64,000 nucleotides of DNA. Source: Streptomyces ambofaciens ATCC 23877 (lineage in GTDB: Bacteria; Actinomycetota; Actinomycetes; Streptomycetales; Streptomycetaceae). Both the position numbers and the translations under genes were made by a program. This document shows, piece by piece, positions 22,919 to 31,255 of the stretch (position 1 is its first letter; the number at the start of each line of letters is the position of its first letter). Below the pieces are notes generated by a model. It was not told the DNA's origin. It saw only the letters and a list, made by a program, of their open reading frames with translations, and did no database searches. The stretch is taken from assembly GCF_001267885.1 (NCBI RefSeq), contig NZ_CP012382.1, positions 4,017,001-4,081,000 of the forward strand, written 5' to 3'.

Positions 22919-23836
22919 ATGCGCGTGCCGGAGGCGCTGGTGACGCTCGGCAGCCGCTACGTGCGGAACGCGCCCGGGGGGTGGGGCAAGGCGGAGCTCG
23001 CCGCGCGCTGGCTGAACCCCACTCTGCGCGAGCGTCCGCGCCGACGGGTCGTCAGGGTCCGTTCCGGCGACCTGTTCGCCGTGGACACCCAGGACCTCAT
23101 CCAGCGGTACCTCTACCTGTTCGGCGTCTGGGAGCCGCACATGACGGCCTGGCTGCGGCGCCGGCTGCGGCCGGGGGACGGCTTCGTCGACGTGGGGGCC
23201 AACATCGGGGTCTTCAGCGTGCTGGCCGCCCGACTCGTCGGCGAGGAGGGCCGGGTCGTCGCGATCGAGGCCTCCCCCGACTTCCACCGCCGACTGGTGC
23301 GGCACGGCCGGCTCAACGGCCGCGGGAACATCCGGGCGCTCAACGCCGCCGTGTCGGACGGTCACAAGACGCTGACCTTCGTGCTCGCCAGCTCACGCAA
23401 CATGGGCGCGAACAGCATCGTCCCGTACGACGGCCCGGCGGAATCGACCTTCGAGATCGAGGCCCGGCCGCTGCCGGAACTCCTCGAACCGGCCGAGATC
23501 GCGAACGCCCGGGTGATCAAGATCGACGTCGAGGGCGCGGAGGGGAGCGTCGTGCGCGGGATGGCGCCGATGCTCGGCGGACTGCGGCCCGACGCGGAGA
23601 TCAGCGTCGAGGTGACGCCCGAGCGGATGGCCCGGCTCGGGGACTCCATCGAGGACCTGCTGGCGGTGATGGGCGACGCGGGCTTCCACGTCTACCGGCT
23701 GGCCAACGACTACGCGCCCGGAAGCTATCCGCCGGCCCTGAGCGGTGAGCCCGGTGTGCCGGTCCGCTGGCGCGGGCCCGTGACCGGGGAGAGCGACCTG
23801 ATCTTCTCGCGGGTGGACGCGGAGACGCTCCCCTGA
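22919..23836 (+). CDS. FkbM family SAM-dependent methyltransferase
   Basis: A 305-residue protein with the FkbM-type Rossmann motif FVDVGANIGVFSVLAARL (residues 89-106), an acidic motif II (VVAIEASP) and the conserved VIKIDVEGAEGSVVRG segment. FkbM-family enzymes O-methylate polyketides, sugars or other small molecules; the substrate here is unknown. The ATG at 22919 is behind GGGGAGA, 20 bp after the ferredoxin stop. The convergent neighbour is a glycosyltransferase, hinting at a small glycan or glycolipid modification locus, which is inference. Confidence 0.85.
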   Translation: MRVPEALVTLGSRYVRNAPGGWGKAELAARWLNPTLRERPRRRVVRVRSGDLFAVDTQDLIQRYLYLFGVWEPHMTAWLRRRLRPGDGFVDVGANIGVFSVLAARLVGEEGRVVAIEASPDFHRRLVRHGRLNGRGNIRALNAAVSDGHKTLTFVLASSRNMGANSIVPYDGPAESTFEIEARPLPELLEPAEIANARVIKIDVEGAEGSVVRGMAPMLGGLRPDAEISVEVTPERMARLGDSIEDLLAVMGDAGFHVYRLANDYAPGSYPPALSGEPGVPVRWRGPVTGESDLIFSRVDAETLP

Positions 23837-23866
23837 ACCGCCGGTCCGGTCACCTCGGCGCCCGGT

Positions 23867-24655
23867 TCACGGACGCTCCCGCGGGCCGCCGGCCGCGGGT
23901 GGGAAGCCCCACCCCGAGGAGGCCAGCGCCAGCGCCCTGGCTTCCACGACCGCCATCCGGGCGGCCCGCTCGGCCGGGTCCACGTGGGGCGCCTGACCGG
24001 TGACCTGTCCCTGCCACTTGCGGTAGAGGAGCCCCACCTCCTCGGAGAACCAGCCACGGCTGACGCAGTTGAGCGCCAGCAGCAGGCCGGTGTCCTCGGA
24101 GGCGGGCAGGGCCATCCAGCCGCCGAGCGCGAGCAGCAGATCGCGCCGTACCAGGAGGGTCGCCGGGTGGACCTGGGAGCGGAAGTCGTTCGCCTTCCAG
24201 TGGTCGAGCACCTCGCCGGGCTCGATCGGCCCGTGCGCCGGATCGCCGGGGAAGCCGGCCGTCGAGCCGTCCGGCAGCAGGTCGAGGGCGCGCGACGTGG
24301 CCCACCCGAGGGTCGGGTCGGCCTCCAGAGCGGCCAGGTCCCGGGCCAGGGCGCCGGGGGTGAGCTGGTCGTCGGCGTCCAGGATCTTCACGTACTCGCC
24401 GTCCGCGTGGGACAGGGCGAGGGTGCGGGCGACTCCGGGGCCGCCCTGGCGGTCCCGCCGTCCCTGCCGGAAGACGACGCGCGGGTCGTCGGGCACGTAC
24501 GGCCGTACGTCGTCCGTCCGCCCGTCCTCCTGGACGACCCAGCGCCAGTCCCACCCGGCGGGCAACTCCTGTGCGCACAGGGACGCGTGCGCCTCCGTGA
24601 GGAAGGGGGCGGAGGGGCCGTGGACGGCCGTGACGACGACGACGTGCCTGCTCAT
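23867..24655 (-). CDS. Family 2 glycosyltransferase
   Basis: The 262-residue protein (ATG at 24653-24655, behind GTGAGGACC) begins MSRHVVVVTAVHG, typical of GT-A nucleotide-sugar transferases. It has the metal-binding DXD-like motif ILDADDQL (91-98) and later PASEDTGLLLAL. No membrane segment is visible, so it is probably cytoplasmic. Donor and acceptor cannot be read from sequence. The open frame upstream of the chosen start (to 24781) is Pro/Arg-rich and unsupported. It converges on the FkbM methyltransferase. Confidence 0.82.
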   Translation of the reverse strand: MSRHVVVVTAVHGPSAPFLTEAHASLCAQELPAGWDWRWVVQEDGRTDDVRPYVPDDPRVVFRQGRRDRQGGPGVARTLALSHADGEYVKILDADDQLTPGALARDLAALEADPTLGWATSRALDLLPDGSTAGFPGDPAHGPIEPGEVLDHWKANDFRSQVHPATLLVRRDLLLALGGWMALPASEDTGLLLALNCVSRGWFSEEVGLLYRKWQGQVTGQAPHVDPAERAARMAVVEARALALASSGWGFPPAAGGPRERP

Positions 24656-24786
24656 GCCGGTCCTCACCACCTTTCCGTCGTCGGGCCGGGTCCTGGTGCG
24701 GCACCAGGCTACGGCTCGCGGGGAACCTCCATGAGAAGGGGCCTCGGCGGACGGGACGACGGCCGAGGGGTCCCCGCACACGGCGG

Positions 24787-24821
24787 CGGCCCGGCTGCTC
24801 TGTCGAGCGGCCGGGCCGTTT
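24787..24821. terminator. Hairpin between the secreted protein gene and the glycosyltransferase
   Basis: A 14-bp stem with one mismatch (24787-24800 with 24805-24818) around a 4-base loop lies downstream of the minus-strand secreted protein gene and upstream of the glycosyltransferase start. TTT follows on the plus side. The 246-bp spacer otherwise shows nothing. Confidence 0.55.
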
Positions 24822-24901
24822 CTCGCGTGCGGTGCGGTACGCAGATCGCCGTGACGTCGGTGTCGGGCGGCGCGCCGGGGTCCTGGCGCTCGCCGGGTCG
24901 C

Positions 24902-25261
24902 TCAGCGCTGGAGGGGAGCGGTGTGCTGGGCGGGGGACTCCGCCGTGTCGTCGTCGCACAGGAGACCGGTGGCCGAGGCGGCGTCGGTGAGCGGGCGGTG
25001 GCGGCAGCTGGGGGCCTTGCCGTGGGCCTCGGCGCGGATGCGCTGTTTCATCGTGGGGGGCAGGGAGCCGGTACGTGACCCGGACCAGGGGGCCACCGCC
25101 GCGGGTGCCGCCTCGGGGGAGGCGCTCTCGCTGTTGCTGTGGGTTCGGGGCTGCGGTACGGCCGCGGAGGCGGTCGTCGTGATGAGTCCGAGCGCCGTGC
25201 ACAGCGCGAGGAAGGCGGTGACGATGGTGGTCCACAGCGTCATGACCTTGTTCCGGGCCAT
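24902..25261 (-). CDS. Small secreted or membrane-anchored protein of unknown function
   Basis: 119 residues starting MARNKVMTLWTTIVTAFLAL, with a hydrophobic segment to ~32 and an AxA-like site (TASAAVP), so probably exported by Sec. The mature part is Ser/Ala/Pro-rich, with a more ordered KQRIRAEAHGKAPSCRHRP region and two cysteines. GAGGGG precedes the ATG. I do not recognise a function. It diverges from the DLW-39 microprotein gene across a 338-bp spacer. Confidence 0.65.
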   Translation of the reverse strand: MARNKVMTLWTTIVTAFLALCTALGLITTTASAAVPQPRTHSNSESASPEAAPAAVAPWSGSRTGSLPPTMKQRIRAEAHGKAPSCRHRPLTDAASATGLLCDDDTAESPAQHTAPLQR

Positions 25262-25599
25262 AACCCCTCACTTTCGGGTTGGGCGATTTGCGTACTTTCC
25301 TCATGATGTGTATGCGGGCCGCGAAGTGGTGGACCTCCACACGTGGCGCGGCGATGTTCAGATGAACACCACTCGGATGGCCGCAAGGCGCCGGAAAAGG
25401 TCCCCAGACGGGAGGGAGGGGGGCAAAAGTCACCGTCCGTGGAGATGTGATCACCCTCCGATCGGAACGGTTTCGTCCGTCCGTATCGGGCTCCGGAGAC
25501 GGGAAGTTGGCCGTCGGCACAGGTCACCGATCGGTATCGGCCGGTGTGTATAGTCGGGCGCCAGAGGTCCCCTACGTCAAGGAAAGACGAGGTCGCGCG

Positions 25600-25728
25600 G
25601 TGAAGAAGCTTCTCCTGGTCGCACTGGCCGCCATCGGCGGGCTCCTCGTGTACCGCCAGATCCAGGCGGATCGCGCCGAGCAGGATCTGTGGACGGAGGC
25701 GACTGACTCCGTGCCCACGGGTTCGTGA
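25600..25728 (+). CDS. DLW-39 family microprotein
   Basis: A 42-residue protein from GTG 25600: VKKLLLVALAAIGGLLVYRQ, then IQADRAEQDLWTEATDSVP. It has one N-terminal hydrophobic helix and the conserved DLW motif (residues ~29-31) that names the family in Streptomyces. CGAGG precedes the start. A TATAGT at 25549-25554 may be its -10 box. Function is unknown. A strong terminator follows, so it forms its own transcription unit. Confidence 0.8.
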   Translation: MKKLLLVALAAIGGLLVYRQIQADRAEQDLWTEATDSVPTGS

Positions 25729-25755
25729 GTAGGACCGACATCCGGTTCTGAGCAG

Positions 25756-25785
25756 ACCCCGGCCGTCCTACGGTCGGGGTTTTGT
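25756..25785 (+). terminator. Intrinsic terminator after the DLW-39 gene
   Basis: An 11-bp stem with one G-T pair (25756-25766 with 25770-25780) around a 3-base loop is followed by TTTTG. This is one of the few textbook T-tailed terminators in the window. Confidence 0.85.
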
Positions 25786-26017
25786 GTTGCCCGGATTACG
25801 TGCGGGGGCGCGGGAGTACGGGGTCGCGCGGCAGGATGGGCCGGGGTCCGGTCCGTACGGCGGCGGCGCCGGCGAGCGCGAGGGGTGGCGGATGGTGGGA
25901 CGGTGGTGTACGGCTCGACGCCGGGCCGGATCAGGGGACGACCGGCGTCCGGTGCCCACGACCGTGCGGCGTGTGGCGGTGCGACACGGGTCCGCACGCG
26001 GGGTGCGGGGGGAGGAC

Positions 26018-27373
26018 GTGTCCGCACGCTCCTCGGGTGCGCGCGGTGATCGGGCGTACGGGGTGCCGGTGCGGTCGGCCGCCCTGACCGCCGTACTGGC
26101 CACGGCCGCCGCCCTGCTCGGCGGCCCGGGCCTGCTGGGCGGTCCGGGCCTGCTGAGCGATCCGGCCCTCGCGGCCGGTGCGCCCGCCGGCTACGCATTC
26201 GCCGAGGACGCCCGGCCGATCGAGGGCGCGAGCGGCACCGCGGACGCCGCCCCGCTGGAACCCGGCGCCACGTACCGCAGCTCCCTGCCGAGAAACGGCG
26301 TCCTCTATTACCGCGTCGCACTCGACGCCTCCTCCGACACCCACGTCTCCGTCACCGCCGTGCCCGGCTCCGCCGGGGAGGTCACCGCCGTCGACGGCAT
26401 CCGCGTCTCCCTGCGGGACGCCGACGGCAACTCCTGCTCCACCGACAGCGCCACCTTCGGCGCCGCCCACAGTCCCCGCCCGGTCACCGCCTGGACCGTC
26501 CGCGAGATGGCGCCCGGCGCGACCCGCTGCCAGGACCCCGGCACCTACTACGTCACCGTCGAGCGGACCCGGCCCCAGGACTCCCCGCCCCGGGCCTGGG
26601 ACCTGGAACTGGCCGCCGTCACCGAACCGCCCCCCGCGGCGGCCGACACGCCCACCACGCCCGGGCCCTGGGACTCCGCCTCACCCGAACCCCTCGCCGG
26701 CGCCCCGCAACGCCGTGCGGCCGGTGAGGGGTTCGCCCAGGCCACCTCGGTCGGGCAGGGTGTGTGGCGCGACGACATCCGACCGGGACAGACCCTCTTC
26801 TACGAGGTGCCGGTCGACTGGGGCCGCCGGGTGCACGCGACCGCGGAACTCGACGGCTCCGGCGACGCCTCCGGCTACGCCACCAGCGCCCTGCACCTGG
26901 CCCTCCACAACCCGGTGCGCGGCGAGGTCGACGACGCGGCCAAGGGGTACACCGGCCGCCGGACCACGGTCGGCCTCGCTCCCCTGCCTCCGGTGGACCA
27001 CGCCAACCGGTACGCGGCGGACGGCCAGGTCGGCGGGATGCGGTTCGCCGGCGCGTACTACCTCGTGGTGCACCTCGCGGCGCAGGTCGCCGACGACTTC
27101 GGCGAGGGCCCCTTCGAGCTGACCCTGCGGGTCCGGCTCAGCGGGACGGGGCGGGCCGGGCCGCCGTACGCGGGGGAGTCCCGGCCGAAGGGCGTCTTCG
27201 AGGTCTCGGCCCAGGACCGGGTGGCCGCCCCGGAGGGCGGGGCCGCGGACGGCGGGGCCGCGGAGGGCGACGACCTCGCCATGAAGGCGGTCGCCGCGGG
27301 CGGGATCGGCACCGGCAGTCTGCTGCTCGTCGGCCTGGGCGTGTGGACGGCGGTGGCCCGGCGCAGGGCCTAG
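26018..27373 (+). CDS. Secreted, C-terminally membrane-anchored protein of unknown function
   Basis: A large exported protein. A signal-like segment (SAALTAVLATAAALLGGPGLL, then SDPALAAGAP) is followed by about 350 residues of beta-rich sequence with two similar modules (ATYRSSLPRNGVLYYRVALD and GQTLFYEVPVDWGRRVHATAEL), each resembling a pre-peptidase-type beta-sandwich. A C-terminal membrane helix (AAGGIGTGSLLLVGLGVWTA) and a basic end (RRRA) complete it. The frame is open from 25784, but third-position GC is low before ~26000, so I use GTG 26018. GTG or ATG codons between 25889 and 26060 are alternatives. Function is unknown. Confidence 0.7.
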   Translation: MSARSSGARGDRAYGVPVRSAALTAVLATAAALLGGPGLLGGPGLLSDPALAAGAPAGYAFAEDARPIEGASGTADAAPLEPGATYRSSLPRNGVLYYRVALDASSDTHVSVTAVPGSAGEVTAVDGIRVSLRDADGNSCSTDSATFGAAHSPRPVTAWTVREMAPGATRCQDPGTYYVTVERTRPQDSPPRAWDLELAAVTEPPPAAADTPTTPGPWDSASPEPLAGAPQRRAAGEGFAQATSVGQGVWRDDIRPGQTLFYEVPVDWGRRVHATAELDGSGDASGYATSALHLALHNPVRGEVDDAAKGYTGRRTTVGLAPLPPVDHANRYAADGQVGGMRFAGAYYLVVHLAAQVADDFGEGPFELTLRVRLSGTGRAGPPYAGESRPKGVFEVSAQDRVAAPEGGAADGGAAEGDDLAMKAVAAGGIGTGSLLLVGLGVWTAVARRRA

Positions 27374-27386
27374 CGGACGTCCGTCC

Positions 27387-29135
27387 TCAAAGGCGGCTCA
27401 GGGCCCAGAAGCCCACGGCGTAGCAGGCCAGCGCGAGGAGCAGGAGCGGGACCGCGACCCTGGCCGGAGGGCCGGGCCGACGCCGCCGCCGACGACGCGC
27501 GCGGTGCTGCGCGGGCGCCTGCGCGGGAGAGGCCGCCCGCGGGGTGCGGGCGGTGTACGACGCGGTCGGGTCGTCGGCGCGCCGCGGCGGGGACGGTGTC
27601 ATGGCCGGCGCGGGAGGTGGCGCGTACGCGGCCTCGTACCGCGGGCCGTGGGGACCGACCGGCGACGGCGACGGCGACGGTGCCTGGGGCTGGGGCTGGG
27701 GCTGCGGTTGGGGTTGGCGTTGGGGCTGAGGCTGTGAAGGTGGCTGGGGAGCGGGCGCCGGCGGGGAGGTGACGGTCGCCTGCGGGGGCGGCAGGCGGAA
27801 GCTGCCGGTCTCCGACATGGCGGCGGGCCGCACGGCCCCGCCGGACGATGCCGACGACCCGTCGTCCGAGGCGGGGACCGGTACCGCCGGGGTGGGCGGT
27901 GCCGGCGTGCGGGCCGGCGGGGGGCCGGTCGGGACGGGCGGTGACAGGCCGGGGGCGAGGGGACTTCCCGCCGAGGTGGGCGGAGTGCGGCCCGGTATGC
28001 CGTCGTGTCCCGCCGGCGCGTGGCCTGCCGGCGCGTGCTCCGGGAGCGGTGGGGTGCCGTCCGGAGGGCTCGGTGTCCGGCCGAGGGTGGATGGGGTGCC
28101 GTCCGGGGGTGTCGGTGGCCGGCCGAGGGTGGATGGGGTGCCGTCCGGAGGGCTCGGTGTCCGGTCCGGCGTCGGTGGGGTGCCGTCCGGAGCCGTCCCC
28201 GGGGTGGGGGGCCGTCGTGGGTCCGTCGGGGTGTGGTCGACGCCGGAGGCCCTGACGAGCGGCCCGGCGGGGCCGAACCCGGAGGGCAGCGGCCCGACTT
28301 GGTCGAAGATCTCGATCAGCTCGTCGTCGGGTCCGGGCTCCGGCAGCAGCTCCGCCGCGGCGGCCAGCGCCTTGCGCGCCCCGGTGGCGGTGCGGAACCT
28401 CGCCGGCGGATCCGGCTGGACCAGCGTCGCGACGACCTGCCACAGCGGCTCGGGAATGCCCTGCGGCGCGGGCGGCGTCCCGTGCTCGGCGAAGTACTGC
28501 ACCAGCGCCTTGGCGTCCGGCTTGGCCCCCTCCAGCAGATACAGGGCGACCAGGCCCACGGCGAACAGATCGGCGGGGAAGTCCGGCTCCGCGCCCATCA
28601 TCTGCTCCGGCGCGAGATAACCGGGCGTTCCCACCACGAGGTTGGTCTCCGTCAGCCGGGGCTCCCCCAGCCGCATCGCGATCCCGAAGTCGGACAGCCG
28701 CAGCCGGGGCCGGCCCGTTCCGGTGGCCTCCAGCAGCAGGTTGGCGGGCTTGATGTCACGGTGCACGACGCCCTCCGCGTGGACCGCCGCCAGCCCCGAC
28801 AGGAGCTGGTCGAGCAGGGTGCACACGAACCCGGGCGGCAGGGGGCCGTAGTCCCCGACCAGGTGGACGAGCGAACCCCCGGTGACCAGGTCCATGGTGA
28901 ACAGGACCTGGTCGTCGTCGGCGGCCCAGCTGGCGGGCGCCAGCACATGAGGGTGATCGATCCGCAGCGCCTGCTCGCGTACGAAGCGCAGCAGGGCGTG
29001 CGCGTCCCTCTGCTGGAGCACCTTGGCGGCCACGTAGCGCCGGCGGCGATGGTCCCAGGCGCGCCAGACGGCACCGACCCCACCGCGACCGATCGGGTCG
29101 ACCAGCTCGTACCGTCCGGCGAAGACCTCACCCAT
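27387..29135 (-). CDS. Membrane-anchored Ser/Thr protein kinase
   Basis: A Hanks-type kinase of 582 residues. The Gly-rich loop IGRGGVGAVW is at 15-24, catalytic Lys at ~38 (AAKVL), HRDIKPAN at 125-132 and DFG at 149-151, then TPGYLAPEQ. The kinase domain ends near residue 265. A ~290-residue Pro/Thr/Gln-rich linker follows, with a 14-residue repeat and a PQ run, then a basic cluster and one C-terminal transmembrane helix (~562-580) with almost no outside domain. Unlike PknB it has no PASTA repeats, so its input is unclear. An XRE-like gene follows upstream on the same strand. Confidence 0.9.
   Translation of the reverse strand: MGEVFAGRYELVDPIGRGGVGAVWRAWDHRRRRYVAAKVLQQRDAHALLRFVREQALRIDHPHVLAPASWAADDDQVLFTMDLVTGGSLVHLVGDYGPLPPGFVCTLLDQLLSGLAAVHAEGVVHRDIKPANLLLEATGTGRPRLRLSDFGIAMRLGEPRLTETNLVVGTPGYLAPEQMMGAEPDFPADLFAVGLVALYLLEGAKPDAKALVQYFAEHGTPPAPQGIPEPLWQVVATLVQPDPPARFRTATGARKALAAAAELLPEPGPDDELIEIFDQVGPLPSGFGPAGPLVRASGVDHTPTDPRRPPTPGTAPDGTPPTPDRTPSPPDGTPSTLGRPPTPPDGTPSTLGRTPSPPDGTPPLPEHAPAGHAPAGHDGIPGRTPPTSAGSPLAPGLSPPVPTGPPPARTPAPPTPAVPVPASDDGSSASSGGAVRPAAMSETGSFRLPPPQATVTSPPAPAPQPPSQPQPQRQPQPQPQPQPQAPSPSPSPVGPHGPRYEAAYAPPPAPAMTPSPPRRADDPTASYTARTPRAASPAQAPAQHRARRRRRRRPGPPARVAVPLLLLALACYAVGFWALSRL
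28051..28200. repeat. 42-bp tandem repeat in the kinase linker
   Basis: Three near-copies of a 42-bp unit (28051-28092, 28093-28134, 28135-28176) plus a partial fourth encode a 14-residue Pro/Thr-rich repeat (PDGTPSTLGR core). In-frame unit length allows expansion without frameshift. Confidence 0.85.
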
Positions 29136-29208
29136 GACCGTGCGTCGCTCCTCCCCTGGCGCCCCTTCGGCGCCCGGCCGCCACCCCCCTGGGCGGCCGG
29201 GCCCGCGA

Positions 29209-29757
29209 TCAGTTCTGGTGGGACTGGTAGTGCGCCACCGCGTCCGAGGTGCGGCCGGCGCCGTACACCCGCAGGAACTCCGCCAGCTCCGGGTGGGTGG
29301 GGGAGAGCGCGTCCGCCGCGTCGATGATGTCGCCGGCCGCCGCCACCGACCGCAGCAGCGACTGGATCTCGCGCACCACGCGCTTGACCGTGGGTGCCCC
29401 CGAACTGTTCGTCGTCTGCGTGGTGTTGCTGAGCACCGAGCCCCCCTGCGACTTCTTGATCTCGTCCATGCGCTCCGTCGCCTCGGCCGCGCTCACGCTG
29501 CCGTCCGCGACCTGGCCCGCCAGCTCCTGCAGCAGCTGCACCCGCTGGACCACCGCGGGGTTGCCGATCTTCGCCCGCTGGCCGCTCATCAGCTGCGACA
29601 GCATCGGCGCGGACAGCCCCAGCACCCCCGCGAGACGGGCCTGGTTGAGACCAAGATCGTCGATGAGCCTACGGAAGAGCGCCCCCAGCGGCTCCCCGTA
29701 CCAGTTCCGCTGCAGTTCCCGCGCTCTTGCGGTGGCTTCCTGCTGTGCGGCGTCCAT
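29209..29757 (-). CDS. XRE-like helix-turn-helix DNA-binding protein
   Basis: A 182-residue protein from ATG 29755-29757 (MDAAQQEATARARELQRNWYG) behind GGGGAGA. The HTH lies at about 33-62: GLNQARLAGVLGLSAPMLSQ, then LMSGQRAKIG. The rest is helical (QLLQELAGQVADG) and ends in a small domain (LAEFLRVYGAGRTSDAVAHY). It is divergent from tRNA-Ala and co-directional with the Ser/Thr kinase downstream (73-bp gap), so a kinase-regulator pair is possible. Target genes are unknown. The extended frame to 29817 lacks a good ribosome binding site. Confidence 0.82.
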   Translation of the reverse strand: MDAAQQEATARARELQRNWYGEPLGALFRRLIDDLGLNQARLAGVLGLSAPMLSQLMSGQRAKIGNPAVVQRVQLLQELAGQVADGSVSAAEATERMDEIKKSQGGSVLSNTTQTTNSSGAPTVKRVVREIQSLLRSVAAAGDIIDAADALSPTHPELAEFLRVYGAGRTSDAVAHYQSHQN

Positions 29758-29855
29758 TGCGTCTCCCCATCGCTTCCCCAAGAACCGCAGTTCGCTCCAG
29801 CGAACCACGCCGAGCATCTTACGGAGCGTGGTTGTTCCCCGGGAGCCCCAATCAT

Positions 29856-29886
29856 TTGTGAGATACGGGGGGCGACCCGGTACTCT
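29856..29886 (+). promoter_or_regulatory. Candidate promoter of tRNA-Ala
   Basis: TTGTGA at 29856-29861 and TACTCT at 29881-29886, 19 bases apart, precede the tRNA by about 50 bp. Confidence 0.4.
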
Positions 29887-29936
29887 TGTCTGCGGCGCCC
29901 GCCGGTACGCGGTTCCTCCGGCTGGAAGCCTCCTAC

Positions 29937-30009
29937 GGGGCCTTAGCTCAGTTGGTAGAGCGCTGTCTTTGCATGGCAGATGTCAGGGGTTCGACTCCCC
30001 TAGGCTCCA
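29937..30009 (+). tRNA. alaT: tRNA-Ala (anticodon TGC)
   Basis: A 73-base cloverleaf. The acceptor GGGGCCT pairs with AGGCTCC, the anticodon stem CTGTC/GGCAG encloses TTTGCAT with anticodon TGC (29970-29972), and the T-arm contains GGGGTTCGACTCCCC. CCA is not encoded (ACACC follows). Confidence 0.97.
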
Positions 30010-30015
30010 CACCTC

Positions 30016-30060
30016 AAGAGCCCGTCCGACCTGCGGAAACGCAAGTCCGGACGGGCTCTT
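30016..30060 (+). terminator. Terminator after tRNA-Ala
   Basis: AAGAGCCCGTCCG (30016-30028) pairs perfectly with CGGACGGGCTCTT (30048-30060). The 19-base loop can form a small inner stem. The following 30061-30392 contains no supported gene. Confidence 0.85.
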
Positions 30061-30392
30061 CGCATCCACGGCGGAGCCACGCCGCAGCCTCGGCGCGGCC
30101 GCGGCCGCGCCCCCGGAACAGCCGGTGGCGCAGCCGGCCCGTCACCCCTCGTGTCCGCCGCACAACGACTCGACGAAGAAGGCCAGTTGATCGACATGAA
30201 CGACCGACCGCCCCCCGCGCCTCCCCGCGCGGGGGCCCACGGACGGACGCCGCTCGGCACCGGGGCGGTGCGGTCTGCTCTTGATATCGTCACCCCACAG
30301 GGCACCAGCGCCACACCCCTGCGGGGCGGTGCCACGTGGCTCATCGCCGTCGGAGCCGTCCGGTCGCTGCCGACGAGGTGGAAGGGGTAACC

Positions 30393-31169
30393 ATGCGGGC
30401 GAAGGTTCGGGCCGCTCTCGACAAGCTCTATATGAAGCGCCTGGTCAGGGAGTTGGAGGGACGCCCACGCCCCCAGCACATCGGCATCATGCTCGACGGG
30501 AACCGCCGGTGGGCCAAGATGTCGGGCATCGACGACCCGCGTGAGGGCTACCGGGCCGGCGGCGCCAAGGTGCTGGACTTCCTGCGCTGGTGCGACTCCG
30601 CGCAGATCGAGCACGTCACCCTGTTCATGCTCTCCGACGACAACCTCCACCGGCCCGAGGACCAGCTGAACCCGCTCATCGACATCATCGCCGAGGTCGT
30701 CGAGCAGCTGGCCGCGCCGGGGAACCCCTGGCCCGTCGAAGCGGTCGGGGCCCTGGACCTGCTGCCCGCGGAGTCCGCGAGCCGCCTGAAGACCGCCACC
30801 GCCGCCACCCAGGACCGCAAGGGCGGAACCAAGGTCGACGTCGCCGTGGGCTACGGGGGTCGCCGGGAGATCGTCGACGCCGTACGGTCCGCCCTGACCG
30901 AGCACAGCTCGCAGGGTGGGGACATCGACGAGTTCATCGAGACCTTCACCATGGAGCACATCTCCAAGCACCTGTACTCCAAGACGCGGTCCGAGTCCGA
31001 CCTCATCATCCGCACCTCGGGCGAGCAGCGTCTCTCCGGATTCCTGCTCTGGCAGTCCGCCTACGCCGAGGTCCACTTCTGCGAGACCTACTGGCCGGAC
31101 TTCCGGGAGATCGACTTCCTGCGCGCCCTGCGCTCCTACTCCCTGCGCGAGCGCCGCTACGGTCGCTGA
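30393..31169 (+). CDS. Isoprenyl transferase (cis-prenyltransferase, UppS family)
   Basis: The 258-residue protein carries the UppS signature GIMLDGNRRWA at ~31-41, with the catalytic Asp35, and the C-terminal SESDLIIRTSGEQRLSGFLLW and VHFCETYWPDFREIDFLRAL segments. The family condenses isopentenyl diphosphate onto an allylic primer with Z stereochemistry, making polyprenyl diphosphate carriers for wall synthesis. It may be the main or a second synthase; sequence alone does not tell. The start is ATG 30393 behind GGAAGGGG. It stands alone and is followed by parS and a strong hairpin. Confidence 0.93.
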   Translation: MRAKVRAALDKLYMKRLVRELEGRPRPQHIGIMLDGNRRWAKMSGIDDPREGYRAGGAKVLDFLRWCDSAQIEHVTLFMLSDDNLHRPEDQLNPLIDIIAEVVEQLAAPGNPWPVEAVGALDLLPAESASRLKTATAATQDRKGGTKVDVAVGYGGRREIVDAVRSALTEHSSQGGDIDEFIETFTMEHISKHLYSKTRSESDLIIRTSGEQRLSGFLLWQSAYAEVHFCETYWPDFREIDFLRALRSYSLRERRYGR

Positions 31170-31175
31170 ACGACC

Positions 31176-31189
31176 GTTTCACGTGAAAC
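31176..31189. promoter_or_regulatory. parS: parS site (second in window)
   Basis: A perfect GTTTCACGTGAAAC palindrome begins 7 bases after the isoprenyl transferase stop and ends 2 bases before a long hairpin. It is ~24 kb right of oriC, consistent with parS sites flanking the origin on both sides in Streptomyces. Confidence 0.95.
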
Positions 31190-31191
31190 AA

Positions 31192-31233
31192 CGCCGTGGG
31201 GCGGGAGACCTCGAAGTCTCCCGCCCCACGGCG
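31192..31233. terminator. 18-bp perfect hairpin between convergent genes
   Basis: Arms 31192-31209 and 31216-31233 are perfectly complementary around the 6-base loop CTCGAA. It serves as a bidirectional terminator between the isoprenyl transferase and the convergent DUF5324 gene. Confidence 0.9.
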
Positions 31234-31255
31234 TCGCGCGTCGGCCCCGCTGAGG

